A stretch of DNA of 64,000 nucleotides from Neelides folsomi. Its lineage: Eukaryota > Arthropoda > Collembola > Neelipleona > Neelidae. The notes below the pieces were generated by a model. That model made no database searches. It saw only the letters and a list, made by a program, of their open reading frames with translations, and had not been told where the DNA came from. The translations under genes were made by a program, and so were the position numbers. The stretch's first letter is position 1. Each line of letters opens with the position of its first letter. Below are positions 15,132-28,656 of this stretch, in pieces. The stretch is from positions 1-64,000 of the forward strand of contig JAQGBZ010000109.1 in assembly GCA_034687125.1 (NCBI GenBank), read 5' to 3'.

Positions 15132-15511
15132 CTCGTCGACAACGGAAACTCTTGAATTACAATTAATATTTGTATATAAATAATATATAATCTTACACTA
15201 GTAATCATTATTAATTTAACATTATTTTCAATGTTCTTTACAACATAATTTTTTTCACTCTGTGAGAGAAGACGTAGTGGAAATATAACAACAGTAACAA
15301 CATAAATATCAAAAATTGGTCTATTTAGTTTTGTTCGAACGTTCACGATTTCTCCTTATTACACAATACGGGCAAAGTAGGTTCGGATCCTGAAGAGCCT
15401 AACCTAACTCTCATTATACAATTATCTTATATATATAGTCATAATGTACAGAGTAAGTATTGGGATTTTGAGTGAAGGGATGAAAAAAAGGTCTTTTCAA
15501 TCCTGTCCCTG

Positions 15512-16527
15512 TCACAACTGGTCGACGTATTTGGAAAGCTGGTCCTGTGGCGTCAGAACCGAATCGTCGGGTAGGTTCATGTCGAACTGTGGATTCCCGC
15601 CGGTAACCGGGTGCGGCGAGTGGGACGGCGTTAATTGATGGTGGGGCCTAGGAGAAGCCGTCGGCATCGCCCGGGGTGACGCACTTGGACCCGACACCGG
15701 TGTCGGTGGCCCCATCGGAGAAGAGACAGGAGCAGGGCGACCGGAAAACCGCTGCTGTTGCAGCTGGCTCTGAAGTCCACCCATTCCTCCCATAGGAGAC
15801 ATTTGAGACTGGAGCTGATTGCCCAAACCACCAGCTCCGGACACTAGTTGGTTTCCCATTCCTGAATTCATTCCTACACATCACAAAATTATATTAGAAG
15901 ATTCTTAAATATCTACTAGGTATATACCAAATGAACATTTTCGAGTGTTTGTTCATCAACTGAAACAGAATGGAAAATACCTGAATTTCCCATTTGTCCC
16001 ATTTGGGGATTTGAGCCAAGCTGAGAATTTCCCATTTGATTGTTTTGCTGGTAACCAATAAATTGTTGTTGGCCCCCTTGAGCACCATTATTCCCCATTC
16101 CTTGTTGAGGCTGTTGTTGTTGCCGAATGAGTTGGAGTTGCTGTTGCTGTCTAATCCATTGTTGTTGTTGCTGCTGCTGAGGACTCAAAATTTGGTTGTG
16201 TTGAGGCGGTTGCTGCTGTTGTTGTTGCTGTTGCTGTCCTAATTGTCCATGCTGCATTCCATGCTGATGACCCATTCCAACATTTTGATTCATTCCACCT
16301 GAAATTTAAATCATTATATTTCATATTCAATTTATAAAGAATTACCAACTTACATATATTAAATTATCAAATTAATGTAATTCAACATTTGTCGATCTAT
16401 CATTATTTATCAATTAACATTATTAAGATTTAATAAAAATGTTTACCTGGATGTTGAAGGAGATGTTGTTGAGGCTGGGGCGGCTGGTTCATGCCCCCTC
16501 CCATCATTTGTTGTCCAGGTTGCTGCT

Positions 16528-16570
<43 letters not shown>

Positions 16571-19500
16571 TTGTTGTTGAATTTGACCTGCACCAGCCGG
16601 TTGTTGTTGACCAGTATTTTGCTGTTGCTGTGCCTGTTGTTGTTGGCGGTGTCGGATAAAAGCAGTCATAAGCTGAGGATTTGACTTGAGTATCTGGAGA
16701 ACTTGTTGTTGTTGATCAGGGGTTGATGGAGATCGAAGGGTTTGGAGAAGTTGGTGGAGTGGAACTGTTCCCTGAGGAACATTCCCTGGTTGTACTTGAG
16801 GTCCTACTTGTCTAACACCAACAACTGGGCGGCCCATTCCAGGGTTGTTTGACATTCCTAGATAAATAATTGAAAATGATAAAATGCTCTCAAATACAAA
16901 ATATTTAAATAAAATATAAATGATATCAAGTTTATAAAGATAAATATTGATAAACTATTCCTTTGCAAAATAATTTAAATATTTAACCTATTTACAATGT
17001 ATACCCAATTTACATTTTTATTTAAGTATATTATCTCATTGACATTTACAATAAATTTAAATATTAATAAGATCAAAGGAAAATGACAGCCTTGAAAAAT
17101 GAAGGTAATATAAGATAAACTTACCCGGCTGTTGCACTTGAACTTGACCTTGTTGCTGAGGAGCCTGTTGTAAAGGCTGCTGCTGAGGTTGCAATTGCTG
17201 TGGCTGGGCCTGAACTTGTTGCTGAGCTTGTGACTGTTGTTGTACTTGATGCTGTTGAATGGCTTGTTGTTGAGATGGCATCATTCCCATATTTGATTGC
17301 ATGGAATTCATGATCGGCCTCGGCTGCTGAACTTGATATCGTTGAATTTGATCCATTCCAGGAAGTCCAGGATGACGAATCTGCTGACCGGGTTGAGTTG
17401 GCGAAGGACGAGTTGGACTCATTTGTGGTGAAGGTCCTCTGAAGGGCGGTGTGCCTCCCCCAGGTGGAACTCCTCCAGGCTGCATCATATGCTGCATTGG
17501 ATTTTGGTTGAGAGTCGGCTGGGTTTGTACAACAGGGCCCATGGTACTTGGTCCGATAGCTTGGGCATGCTGACGGGCAACTTCTTCTTGTACTTGTCTG
17601 GCAGCCTAAAAGGAAAGTTCAAGTGTTAATTATTTCATTTATAATAAATTTAAAGGCAAATACAATTCGCCTTCATATTAAATAAAATATTAAATATTAA
17701 GTATAAATAGTATTAAACTTAAAGCACATTTACTTGTAGAGCCGCCAGTGGAGCTCCACCTCCAGGTTTTCCTCCGGTAGAAGACATTGGCTAATAAGAA
17801 AAAAGTAATTAGTAAAATATTTCTACAAAATGTAAAATAACTTTTCCCTTTTTGAAATAATTTAAACCTGAGGAGCAGCTGGAGATTGACGTGGTGGCTG
17901 AGTAACACTTGGGGATGGAGTAGACGTCGTAGTACTTGAGGTGCTCCCACCTCCCATCTGCATCATCATTTGCATCCTGCGACGAAGCAGTTGGTTTTGC
18001 TGGACTCGCTGATGGGCTTGTTGTTGACGAAGCTTGTGCTTAATATTAGCGCAGAAGGGGACGGGACATTTGGCTTCAACACAATGCTTAGCATGGTAGC
18101 AGCAAAGAGCAATGAGTTGTTTACATATAGGACATCCTCCATTCGTTTTCCTCTTGCAAATCTATCAAAACGTTTTGTATATTAGATTTGGTTCAATTTT
18201 AATAGATAAACTATGGAGATGGACTCTTAAGGAATTGCAATAATTTATTAATAAATATTAAGATAAAATGAATCATGAAATGTATAGAATGAAAATGGCC
18301 TATTTGATAACATTCATAAGATAATCATTGTCCACCAATGACACCTTGAGACTTTTTCAAATCACATAGCATATTTAGATATACATTTAGGCAGAAAATG
18401 CTTCAAGTTATGTTTTTGTTGCATAGTAGTACCTTCGCATGAGCGACGACTCTTTTCATTTTGTGGCAAGAAGGAAGTCGACAATTGGCATCCCTACATT
18501 GACAAGCATGGACAAGAGACTGAATGCATCTCTGAATAGAAAGCTTTCGGGCCTCTTGAGGATTAGCTTGCTTTTGATCTCCTGGAGAAGCTGAGGATCC
18601 ATCGTCGAGATCGAACCCGAGTTTCTCCATCTTATGGGGATGACCAGTCTTTTGGAAGCAACCGGTACAGAGGTCAAAGTCATCACAGACAGTGCAATGG
18701 TATCTAAAACAATTAAATGTTATAATTTCAATACCTCATAATGTCATAATTTTCCAAATTATGAAATAATAATTTAGGGAGTAATCCTTACCTCGTCTCA
18801 ACGTGATTCTTGCAATTATTGCACGTGTAGACAAATCTATCTTGTCCTTGATTATGAAGCTCGTAAAGCATAGCCATTGTTGAGAATTTGGCTCTTCGAA
18901 GTGAGGAAAATTCATAATGTTTGTCTCTAGCAAGGGTTAGGAATGCATCGCGACCATCCATCAAATCACAAGCTATGAATGGATCTGGATCTTGGATTCC
19001 CTGTTAAAAAAAGAAAGAAAAACCATTAATTATAAAACAAATATTATAAAACGTTCTAACATAAAGCACCATTGTATTAAGAATAATTTAATAGAACTCG
19101 TGAAAAAATAAATATGATCGGTCTGCTATGGAAGAGAAATGTTAATTTTTAGGAGACCACCCAGTCAATGATTCAGTCTAAATCTGTCCTATTACCTAGG
19201 TATATAGTTACTATATATAATTAAATAATTATAATAATAGCGTTAATCAAGTTCCTGTCGAATAAAGTTTATGTAAACTGGGGGACAATGTCGGTGGAAC
19301 ACGTTGAATTCTGCTGAATGAATAGCGTAGACCAAGATGGGCTGAATCAAGGCGCCAGTCACCAGGGCCTTCTCGATACGTTTACCTATTCTTTTGTTCC
19401 TCGAAAACCTCGTTCGTTCTTTTCCTCTTAGGAATTGTGTTATTTAGCAAGTTATAATTTCCATATTTATAAATATATTCCATTAAATTTATACGTATAT

Positions 19501-22500
19501 AAACAAGTCGTATTGTATCACCCGTAACCTCCCAACGTCAGAGGCTCAACTTCCAACGTTCCTCTTCCCAATCCCGTGCCCATATATATTTATATATTAA
19601 AATACATATATAACTTTTACATATACTGTTTACACACTAATCCCTATCCAATATAATAATAACTAAATAATTTAACAATATGGTCTGATTGGTTTGAGAA
19701 ATTTTGTAAAATAAAGAGGGTAAGGAAATAAATGGTGCCATCAGACCATGCCGAAATAATTCATTCTCTTACAGCAAGTGACGCCGCCGATTGGGCTGAA
19801 TGGAGTCGAATGACGAAAAATACTTCTTTGTGCTTCTCCATCGTCGCAAAGATTTTGGTGGACAAATCATTTCCGGTCTGAGGTGCGTTTGACTTTTTAT
19901 TATTCTTTCTTTGATTCGCCTTTGACTTGTTGGATTTCTTGGCCTTTTTCTGACCCTTCTTCTTCCCATCAGCTGTCACTTCCATTTCTTCCTGCTATAA
20001 TACGGGGAAAAGACAGGACATTGATTCATTGGATTCATATTTGTTCACACCATATTAACTAACTAATTAAATAAGATAAAGAAAAGGGTTTAAAAGAAGG
20101 AAATATTCACATTTTCCGTCCAGCAGACTGTGTTGGCAGCGGCGGCGGCTGCTGCTTCTGCAGCTTCCGCTTGCCGTCGTTTTTCCTCTTCTTCTTGGTC
20201 GAGCTCCTTTATTGACTCTTCTAAAACATTGGGCCAAAAGTCGCCCTCGAAATAAGGCAGCTCAGCTGCTGAGTTTAGATTATCTTCCATAGCTTGCTTC
20301 AATATGTCCTGATAAATTTAAATTGTTAATACCAGCACGTTGTTCTCTTTACATTTGGTTCTCATGAAAATTTTATTAATTATTATACAATCTTGACATC
20401 CATATGATCATTTAGGCAAAATTGACTTTTACAACCATTGCTTTTTTTTAAATCAATTATATCATAAGTTTCATAATAGGTCAGTTGTTGAATGAAAAAT
20501 GAATGGTGAGAGTTTAATAGGAATTCCAAACTTGCCTTTTATCATTGTAGGATGTCAGATATATGAAAAGCAAAATAATGAAAAATAGACAAAAATGATC
20601 ATATACTTTGTAATCAAGGACGATTCTTTCGATGATCCCTTTATCTAGCATCTTCTTATACCACTCTTGTAGCCTTTTTGGTTTAGGAATCTTTTGTTCA
20701 GGAGGGTGACAATGAAAGATGTAATCGTCTCCTTCAGAGGGTGGACAAGCCCATATGTGCGCCATAGTGTAACCGAGCTGCTTCACGTACTCAAGGTACC
20801 CTAGAAGGATCTCGTGGTATACAGCAGTCCTAAACTGCCGAGGGCGGAAGAAATGAACGGAGTCTAGGTAGGCAATGTAAACCCGCCGCGTGTTTGGAGT
20901 CGGACACTCTGAACCATATTCTTGCACATGCATCCCAAAGAAACATACATCAGTCCCATCGATCTCTTCGAAGGCAAACAGAGCTTTGGCCCTAGATATG
21001 AAAAAATAACAAGGACCAGGATTAGTATATTACCAGTATTAGTAGGCAAGACCAAAAATAAAAATTTCTAATATTCAATGTTTAATCATCCAATGGATTA
21101 TCAATTATTACCTGTAAGGGAAAGTCTCTTGAAGTTCCCCTGACTCGACAAAACGGCTTTTCATCCCTTGCTTCACCTCTACGATCTTGTCAGAAGACGA
21201 CACAACCCGAATAAATACTTCACCCGCACCAGCTTCCTTCTTTTTCAAAAAGTTATTCACTCTCGTTTCTATGTAAGTCCCTAATTTGGTGGTTGAAAGC
21301 CTCTTTGCGTTAAACTTATTATCCTTCCGTTTTGAGTTCTTTGATTTCAAACAGTTATCACAAGTAAACCTAAAGACATCAAATCACATTTAGTCAGATT
21401 GTCCCCCTTGATAGATTTGGAAGAAAAAAATGTTAGAATTTTTAAATGACTTACCCTTGGGGCCATATTGTATCCATATGTAGAACACATATCTGATGGA
21501 GTTTTCTTCCACAGTCAGCACACTCAACGAAAGGCTCGAGTTCTAGATGATCGTTCTTCATTTCGATGAATTGGTCCTTTTTAATGCTCCTAAATTAAAT
21601 ATGAAAATTTTAAAATTCGAAATGGCAAAAAGAACAACAGCTGCTTAAATGGCAATTTCTTATCATTTGATAAAACTATCTTTTCTTACGCTTGGGGTTG
21701 AGTAGGGTCGTCTCCGAGTGTGACTGTATCCCCTTGAATGTCATTGAAGCATTTTTGGCAGTAGGTGTATCTGTAAGAGTTAAAAACACGTTTAGCATAA
21801 TTGCCGAATTCCATGGGAATAAACCATTCTCATATGTGGATTTATATATAACAATGTTAGTTGTATTTGTATTATAATTGTATTATTACCTGTTTTGGTA
21901 AGAGTAGTACTTCGCGTCCCTTGGAATGGTACAAAGTTGCTTCCCATAACAGCAGAGAGTTTGAGGATTGAACGTATATTTGTGCCCACAACAATATCCT
22001 AAACTCTGCATCACAGGATCTATTTCTGCTTCAAATACTTCAGCGAGCTTTTGGTTCATTAAATAAATTTATATAATTAGATTACCAACATTACAATTTA
22101 CCCAATCCGTATGGATTGGTAACTTCCCCATAAAGTCTAATTATTTGTGTTTTAATTACCTTAGTACAATATCTGTATACTCTGGAGGTCTTTCGATTGT
22201 ATAGCCAAGCATTGTCGAACATTAGCCATACATCTTCTACGTATTCCCATGGATCTGCGTAAGCTCCTGTCTCAAGCTTCCTCCTTATCGTCGATAAATC
22301 CATTGGCCTTTTGATTATATCAAAATAGTCAGGTATGCCCAAAGCCTAAAAGTAAAAATAAATCCGTCATTAAATGATGTTACTCACATATGCAGGCAGT
22401 TGATAAATCTCACTTAAACATTAATGATATCAAACATATTTTTGTGCTTATTGTAACATTTTTTGAATTTTGAGATAAGTGGATTTATCGACATTTTCTA

Positions 22501-25500
22501 TTTTAAAAAAGTGATGTAGATATAAAGGTAAAATAGTTAGTAATAATTATATACCTGTGGGTCCACTGGCTGCTTGAAAGGAATTGATTCAGGATCGAGC
22601 CCGAAAAGCTTCTCGAGTGTTGGAGTTAGAGACGTCCGAAGCTCTTCTGGTTTGAACACTAAGAAATAGAATGAATGGAAATTAGTTGATTGAATTTCAA
22701 AAAAATAAAATTTCATAAAGTATATTGCATCTTATAAATGAAAAAATTGTAAATTAATAACTTACGTTTCTTTTTCTTTTCGGAAGACCCAACAGAGGAA
22801 GGGGAAACCTGAGTCGTCGAAGCAGTCGAGTGTGCAGGAAGAGTCGAAGCGGTCGACGAGGGTGTCTTTGGTGGCTCAGCTTTCGTAACCGAAGCATCCA
22901 TGGATTCGGCCGTGCTGGCCGTTGAGACTGGTGATTGCGGCTCATCTTTAATCTCTTCTGAGGTAAGGAATTTGAATTTTTTAGCATTCCGCTTCTTATC
23001 CTTAGACCGTTCTTTCGGCGTAAGAGTCTTAGCATTATAGATTTTAGTTTATAGGGAAAAGAACCTTAGATAATTTGAATCTCTTAAAACTCACTAATGA
23101 TCCTTGCTCATAACTCTTTGAAAATATCAATTGATATTTCAAGTTTGATACGAATAAATTTTCATAACATTTCGGTATAGAAATATTAACTATATTTGAA
23201 ATGATCTAAATTGGTTCGAATTTAATTTGTTACTTTCCCTTTCTTTTTTTAATATGACCTTGAGTTAGGTGAATTGTAAGGCACAAAACACGTTGACGTT
23301 CTCAACTATGAATTTTGTATTTCTAACCCTTTCTCTTTCGATTTAAACTCACAAATGATAGTAACGTTAGGAAGTAAAGGGCTATATTTCGACCCAATAT
23401 TAATTATAGTTCACAACTCATCGTACTCGTTATTCATACATAAGTTGAAAAAGTTTTAAAGAAAATACTTCGCATTGCAAATTGTATAAAACCATGAGAA
23501 GCTCGGAGTTCAATGCTCATTTCTCATTTCTAGACAATTTGATTATACAATATTTAAAACATTGTAAATAAATTTAATTTATATAACTACTACATATAAG
23601 AAAAAACCTTTTATTTTTAAATTTATCGCTAGTGTACATTTACAATTTAATGTGAATTGTATTTGAAGGTGTAATATCTATATTGCAAACTTGACACTAA
23701 ATAATATGGTTTTGTGTTGTTTTCAAGAAACAATTATTATTTTCTATCTCATATTACCGAGTTCTATAGAATTATTTTTTAACAATAAATTCCTAGAGGC
23801 ATTTAGGACATAGCTCATACTGTTAGTGTTGTGGATATAGCTATTAGAATTTTCCTTACTTTTGATCGTCGTGTCCATGATGACAGTGGTGGCATCAGAG
23901 TCCCCGCTCTCGCTCTTTACTTCCGATTTCATGTTGATATCGTTCGGCGGCTCATGCTTTCCTTCACTAAAATCTGGAATTGAGGGCGGAACGCTGAGGA
24001 TTTCCGTTTTAATCTCGATGTTCTCTGGTTGGCCAAGGTCGGCCATTGAAGCCGGCGGTTGTGACCCCATGACCATATCGTAGTCTGTGCCATTGAAAGA
24101 GACACGATTGCTTGCTGGGGCGGCCGGCGTCCCTTGTCCGCTTTGAAGCGGAGTGTGTGGCTGAGCAGGCACTGAAGGCGGTTGTTTGGGTTGAAGGTCA
24201 AATTGACCCTGGGTTGAGAAGAGGGACGAGAAAGGCTGTTGTGAAGGGGTAGGGCCAGTGATGTTGTTTGGAGATACTTGTTGTCCACCCGATAGGGAAT
24301 TGGGAATTCCGAGTGGAGAGGTGAGGGGGCCTTGGGATAATGGTGTCCTGTTTAAAAGTCCAGGGCGAGCCATTTGACCTGCCAAGATAGGTGGCCTCGT
24401 AATTTGTCCCCCAGTTCCCATTGGTTTGAGAGCAGAAGCTCCGAGAAGCTGCTGTTGTTCCTTTCGTTTCTGTCTCTTATCCTCGAGCTCCTTTTGGATT
24501 TTGTAGATCTTTTCAGCTAGAAGATGATAATACTCGGACCTCGAGTTGGCCATTTCGTACATATCACCTTCCACCTTCTTAGCGTACGCTACTAAATTGC
24601 ACATTCGGCGGTCGAGCATTGCGGATGGGTCCGGGGAGGGAAAAATAGCTTGCACTCTGTAAATATTATATTCATTTTTTTTACAATTTTATCCTCAAAA
24701 ATAATTGTAGTAAAGCTATTCAAGTTATAGAATTTTAAATTTGAAGAAAAAAATAATCCCCACTTACAATTTATGAACGAGGTGGTTTCTGAGATCAGGG
24801 TTAATGGATTGATGCCACTCCTTGGTGCCTTGTACGGGGGCGGCTGTGATGCCTGGGTTTCCTGGCGGCGGGTGAATTCCACTCTGATCGAGCCCGAGGA
24901 CGGCTACCGTGCTGGGGTTGCCTCCCCCGGGGAAAATGGGGGAGTGGGCACTCCCTTCGTTGTTTGCTACCGATGACGGCGGCTGGGGAGAGGCGGAAGT
25001 GAGACGTGGGGAGGGCGCGGGCTGAGGCACAGGTGGTTGGCTTGGTTGAGGCGGTGCCGGCTGCCGGATCGGCCTCAGACCTGGCTTTCCTCCAGGGACT
25101 GCCGTCATGGTAGGCAAAGGCATTCCTGGAACCACAAAGTCATTCTTAGGTCTGTGAGAGGCAAAATTTCTTTCCACTCCGCTTTCCAGCTCCATGAACG
25201 TGCAAGCGAGGAGCAAGACATTGACAAGAAGCACACTTTCATCGTCTCACCTGGCTCATCTTTCACCATTCTTCCTCTCTCGAAGGCATTCCTAACAGCT
25301 GTAGGGTGAAAAGAAAGCTTCCTTCAACAAATGTTATCTCTTTAAATTCATTCTCTTAAGTCCTAATTGGATATATGGGACAGAATTGACTCGGGATAGG
25401 CTTTAAAAAATTCTTACTTTCATGGTTTGAACTTGTAATGAGAACTAAATAGAAATGATAATTTTTCATTCACCTTCAAAATTAAAATATTTATTGGATT

Positions 25501-28500
25501 GAAAATTAGGAATATTAGTTTAACTACCTTTTGGCTCTTGTTAAAATTTGAATTTTCTTTTTTTAAAACACTTTTGGATAATTAAGATATTATCAACTTG
25601 GGACCATTTAGGGAAATGAGCGGAAAATAATTTTTGATTAAAACATAAAAAGCTAGTGAGAAACGATTTTAAGATAACTTGTGCTTTCTGTCAATGATAA
25701 AATACAAATTAAAGGCAGAATAATGTTTTAAGAAAGCAAATATTTTTAATAAAGCAAAATTATTCGTGTAAGTAAAAGAAGAAGAGAATATTATTTTTTA
25801 AGAAAAAAAATGTGTATATCATTTCAATAATACTCAAGTTTACAATCTTTCAAAATTTTCTCTTATTGTTGTTTGTAGCTTTTAAGCTTAATAAAAGACT
25901 AACTATAAAGTACAACTGTATAAAAATGATATAGTATTAAAGTTTAAAAACGCAACTACGAAAATTTGCTCGGAGCAACGATATTAAATTTTATTCAATA
26001 ATTAGGTATGTATCAAATTACTTTAAATATGTTGAAATGGGCAAAGCCGAGTTAAAAATAAAATATTTTATTCGTATTAAATTATGACTACCAAACCAAA
26101 AGTGAGAAATTAATATTATTTTGGCTTTATTTTGAATCAATTTACCGGACAATATATTATTGAATAGTCAATAAGTTTTAATTTTTTTAAATCAATTTAA
26201 AAATTTAAGTCTTTCCATTTTTTCCATTCAATAATATAAATTAAGTAATTATATTAGTTCAAATCATTTGCATATTTCCTACATTGAGAAAGTGCTTTTT
26301 GCCAAATCTAAAAAGGGTATAATAAGACTTGCTAGAATCCATTTCCGGCGTGAAAATAGGCGATGAAGATGAATAAACTCCCTCACCGAGTGCGTCATAT
26401 GCACGTCTGAACTCAGACGCAGAGGGTGGAGGGCCTGGCGAAGGGCTGTGTTGAGGACCAGCGTTCCCCCCTGACTGCGTTGAGTTCTGCTGACTGATAT
26501 TGACTCGATTTCTGTCAGCCTGCTTGAGCGGTAGACAGACAGGGCAGTCCATCCGAGAACAGTGCTTCCAATGAGATATGATCTGTCGGGACGAGGAACA
26601 ATGAGTCACAGTACAATTCTTCCCTGCTTGGCACGACGTCATGTGGTTCAAAACGTTCTTCATCGTCCGGCAGTGGGGCAAAGCACACTGAGAAAAAAAA
26701 GATGAAATGCCCGGTGAAAATCATGGTCGTTTCATTAGGGGAAAAATGTTTGGGGGAAATCGAACCTGTCGTTGTTCTCCATTCGCTTGACTTTCCCTCC
26801 TCTGACACTTGTGGGCGTGGAGGAGAAGGACGAGTTGTTGTTGAATGAGTTTCCTCTTCTCTGGATCCGCATTCGAAGGGGCTGGAGGTTGCGGACCTTG
26901 TCCTCCTCCGCTCACAGGCTGCTGTTGTGACGGTGGCTGACCCATTGTCCCTTGCTGTCCTTGGCCTTGATTTACTTGACCTGTGACAACTTGACAATTC
27001 AGAAATAATCATTACCAAAAATATCCTCTTTTTTAGACTTTCAAACTTGAGGATTGCAATTATTTTTTTGACAATTATTCATCCATAATGCTAAATGTTA
27101 ATGCTCATGAGGGCAAGAGGCACAAAAAAAGAAAATAATGTTTAAAAAAAACTCCTTTCGCATTTCAGAATAATCCAAACATTGAATTTTTTCATTATTC
27201 TTAATTTAAATTTTTCATGAAATAATAATAATTATAATTTAGTAAAACTGTTATTAAATTGAATGGAGTTTATTTTTTGTAAGAAGTGTTTCTAATATTG
27301 CCATTGACATTAAGAACATTCTTTGGAATTTATAAAGTAGAGAAACTATTTCTTTTCAATTTTAAAAAGTGAGTGATTCTAAATATAAATTTTAAAATTC
27401 TTTACCTTGTTGTACAGACTGTGTCAAGACTTGGTTCTGGTTGACGACGGCGGAGAGGGGAGGCATGGACACTCCGTTGTTCACATTCAAGGAATTGTTC
27501 ACATTGGAGATGGGAGCCGAATTTCCGCCCATCGTATTCGCCATGGAAGAGACGGTCGGAGGGACACTGAGCTGCGGCTGAGTCGGTTGCATGCCGCTGT
27601 TCAACACCACATTTGGAGGAACATTTTGAGAGATGAAATCGTCAGAGGGATATCGCGGCGGGGGCTGCATCTGCGTTGGCCCCATCACTCCACCGGTTTG
27701 AAGACCCAACCGTTGTATCGCATTCCCTGTTCCACCGGTGAACCCATACCCCGAATTCATCCCGCCCATATTGGGATTCTAAAGAAGAAGGGGAATTTAA
27801 TTGGAAATTCGAGAGGTAAGACATGATTTAAAAAAAATTAAAAAAGGACTCTTACTTGATGTCTCTGAGCGCCGATGTTTCCAGGAAGGGTCATTTGGTT
27901 CCCTTGCCGGATTCCTCTCCCCATCATTGGGCCGTTTGGAGCCATCTTTGTCATCATCATATTATTGTTCATAACTGGCTGCTTATTGTGATGAAGAGCG
28001 GTCTTCGCCGGCCCACCAGGCATGACCATTCCCTAAACACATTTAATTTGAATTTTTTTCCTCTCAAACAAATCATAGTATTTTTGAAAATAATTTTTGT
28101 CAAGGATAAATTTATAATTGTTGGTTTTAATAAAGGGTTGGAAAATCTTATAACCTGGATGAGAGGTTGCTGAGGCTGAGAAGAAGTCTCTCCATTTGGA
28201 ATGCCGGGAAACGACGGAGACGGCTTCGTCTGAATCGCCTGGTTGCCCAGAAGAATATTTTGCTGCGGTGGCTGAGCGGGAGATGGGGAAGGGTCTAAAC
28301 TTGGCCATGAAGTCAATTCGTCAGGAAGGAGGCTTTCGAGGTCACAAGCACCTCCGCGGTACGGATCTGTAAAAGTAAAATTTGACATTTGGTGTAAAAG
28401 TCAAAACAATTGAGTTTAACTCTTTGTCGCTCAGGTTTAACGTCGTAAATTAAGTGAAGCAAGTTGAAGAACTCGGGGTTTAATTCCTGGACAACAAATT

Positions 28501-28582
28501 TACCTTGGCTGTCATTTGGCGACGTAAGGGCCTCATTGATGCGGGCCCTCTTCGACGGCGGCCCTTCTAGCTGATCTGCCAT
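15512..28582 (-). CDS. CREBBP: CBP/p300 histone acetyltransferase and co-activator (nejire orthologue)
   Basis: Nuclear lysine acetyltransferase and transcription co-activator. Exons 5'->3': 28582-28504, 28366-28155, 28032-27856, 27778-27406, 26980-26766, 26687-26329, 25151-24768, 24656-23860, ~23011-22766, 22658-22555, 22345-22160, 22047-21890, 21770-21690, 21589-21455, 21369-21112, 20991-20607, 20308-20111, 19994-19773, 19000-18792, 18703-18433, 18161-17868, 17790-17734, 17605-17125, 16857-16447, 16298-15981, 15873-15512. All phases agree and give about 2323 residues. Domains: TAZ1 ~318-405 ([14 protein letters not shown]), KIX ~580-660 ([15 protein letters not shown]), bromodomain ~950-1060 ([13 protein letters not shown], acetyl-lysine Asn present), PHD/RING region ~1060-1250, HAT ~1255-1545 ([13 protein letters not shown] with catalytic Trp and Tyr), ZZ ~1582-1625, TAZ2 ~1640-1740, NCBD ~1990-2030 (ILKSNPQLM), then polyQ. 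The C-terminus is [11 protein letters not shown]. Least certain are the start of exon 9 and the weak donor of exon 6 (AA|GTCTTA). Confidence 0.96.
16511..16660 (-). repeat. CAG/CAA polyglutamine tract in the CBP C-terminus
   Basis: An interrupted run of CAG and CAA codons, purest at about 16518-16578, encodes roughly 20 consecutive glutamines just after the NCBD. A second Gln-rich block lies at 16090-16245. Mixed codons make it less length-unstable than pure CAG. Read in antisense it gives spurious poly-leucine frames. Confidence 0.9.
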
Positions 28583-28584
28583 CC

Positions 28585-28656
28585 TCACTTCATCTCAGTC
28601 TCGGTCACTACACTTAATGGGCGGGGAGGGCTGGCGATGAAGTCTATTTTGACCAT
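28585..28656 (-). promoter_or_regulatory. Upstream ORF of 23 codons in the presumed CBP leader
   Basis: The ATG at 28656-28654 sits in GCCGCCATGG, an ideal Kozak context. The frame runs 23 codons (begins MVKIDFIASPP) and stops with TGA at 28587-28585; two bases later comes the CBP start codon. If the mRNA begins upstream of 28656, most ribosomes would translate this first and CBP would rely on reinitiation or leaky scanning. The transcription start is unknown, so the regulatory role is inference. Confidence 0.5.

Larger units (their letters stand above)
10787..15511. other. AT-rich spacer between convergent TMTC3-like and CBP genes
   Basis: 4.7 kb, very AT-rich, with no recognisable gene. 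It should hold both 3' UTRs, since the two genes converge. An ATTAAA (11260-11265) could serve TMTC and a minus-strand AATAAA (15084-15089) could serve CBP. Two GC-richer islands stand out, near 11430-11660 and 12990-13130. The second begins after a good acceptor-like tract ending in CAG at 12990 and is open for 47 codons; see findings. A short TA run lies at 15116-15131. Confidence 0.5.

Noticed and set aside
15370-15400. B-box-like GGTTCGGATCC, possible tRNA
   Set aside because: No A box, acceptor stem or cloverleaf could be built around it.
16036-16684. Poly-leucine open frames on the plus strand
   Set aside because: They are the antisense of CAG/CAA glutamine codons in CBP.
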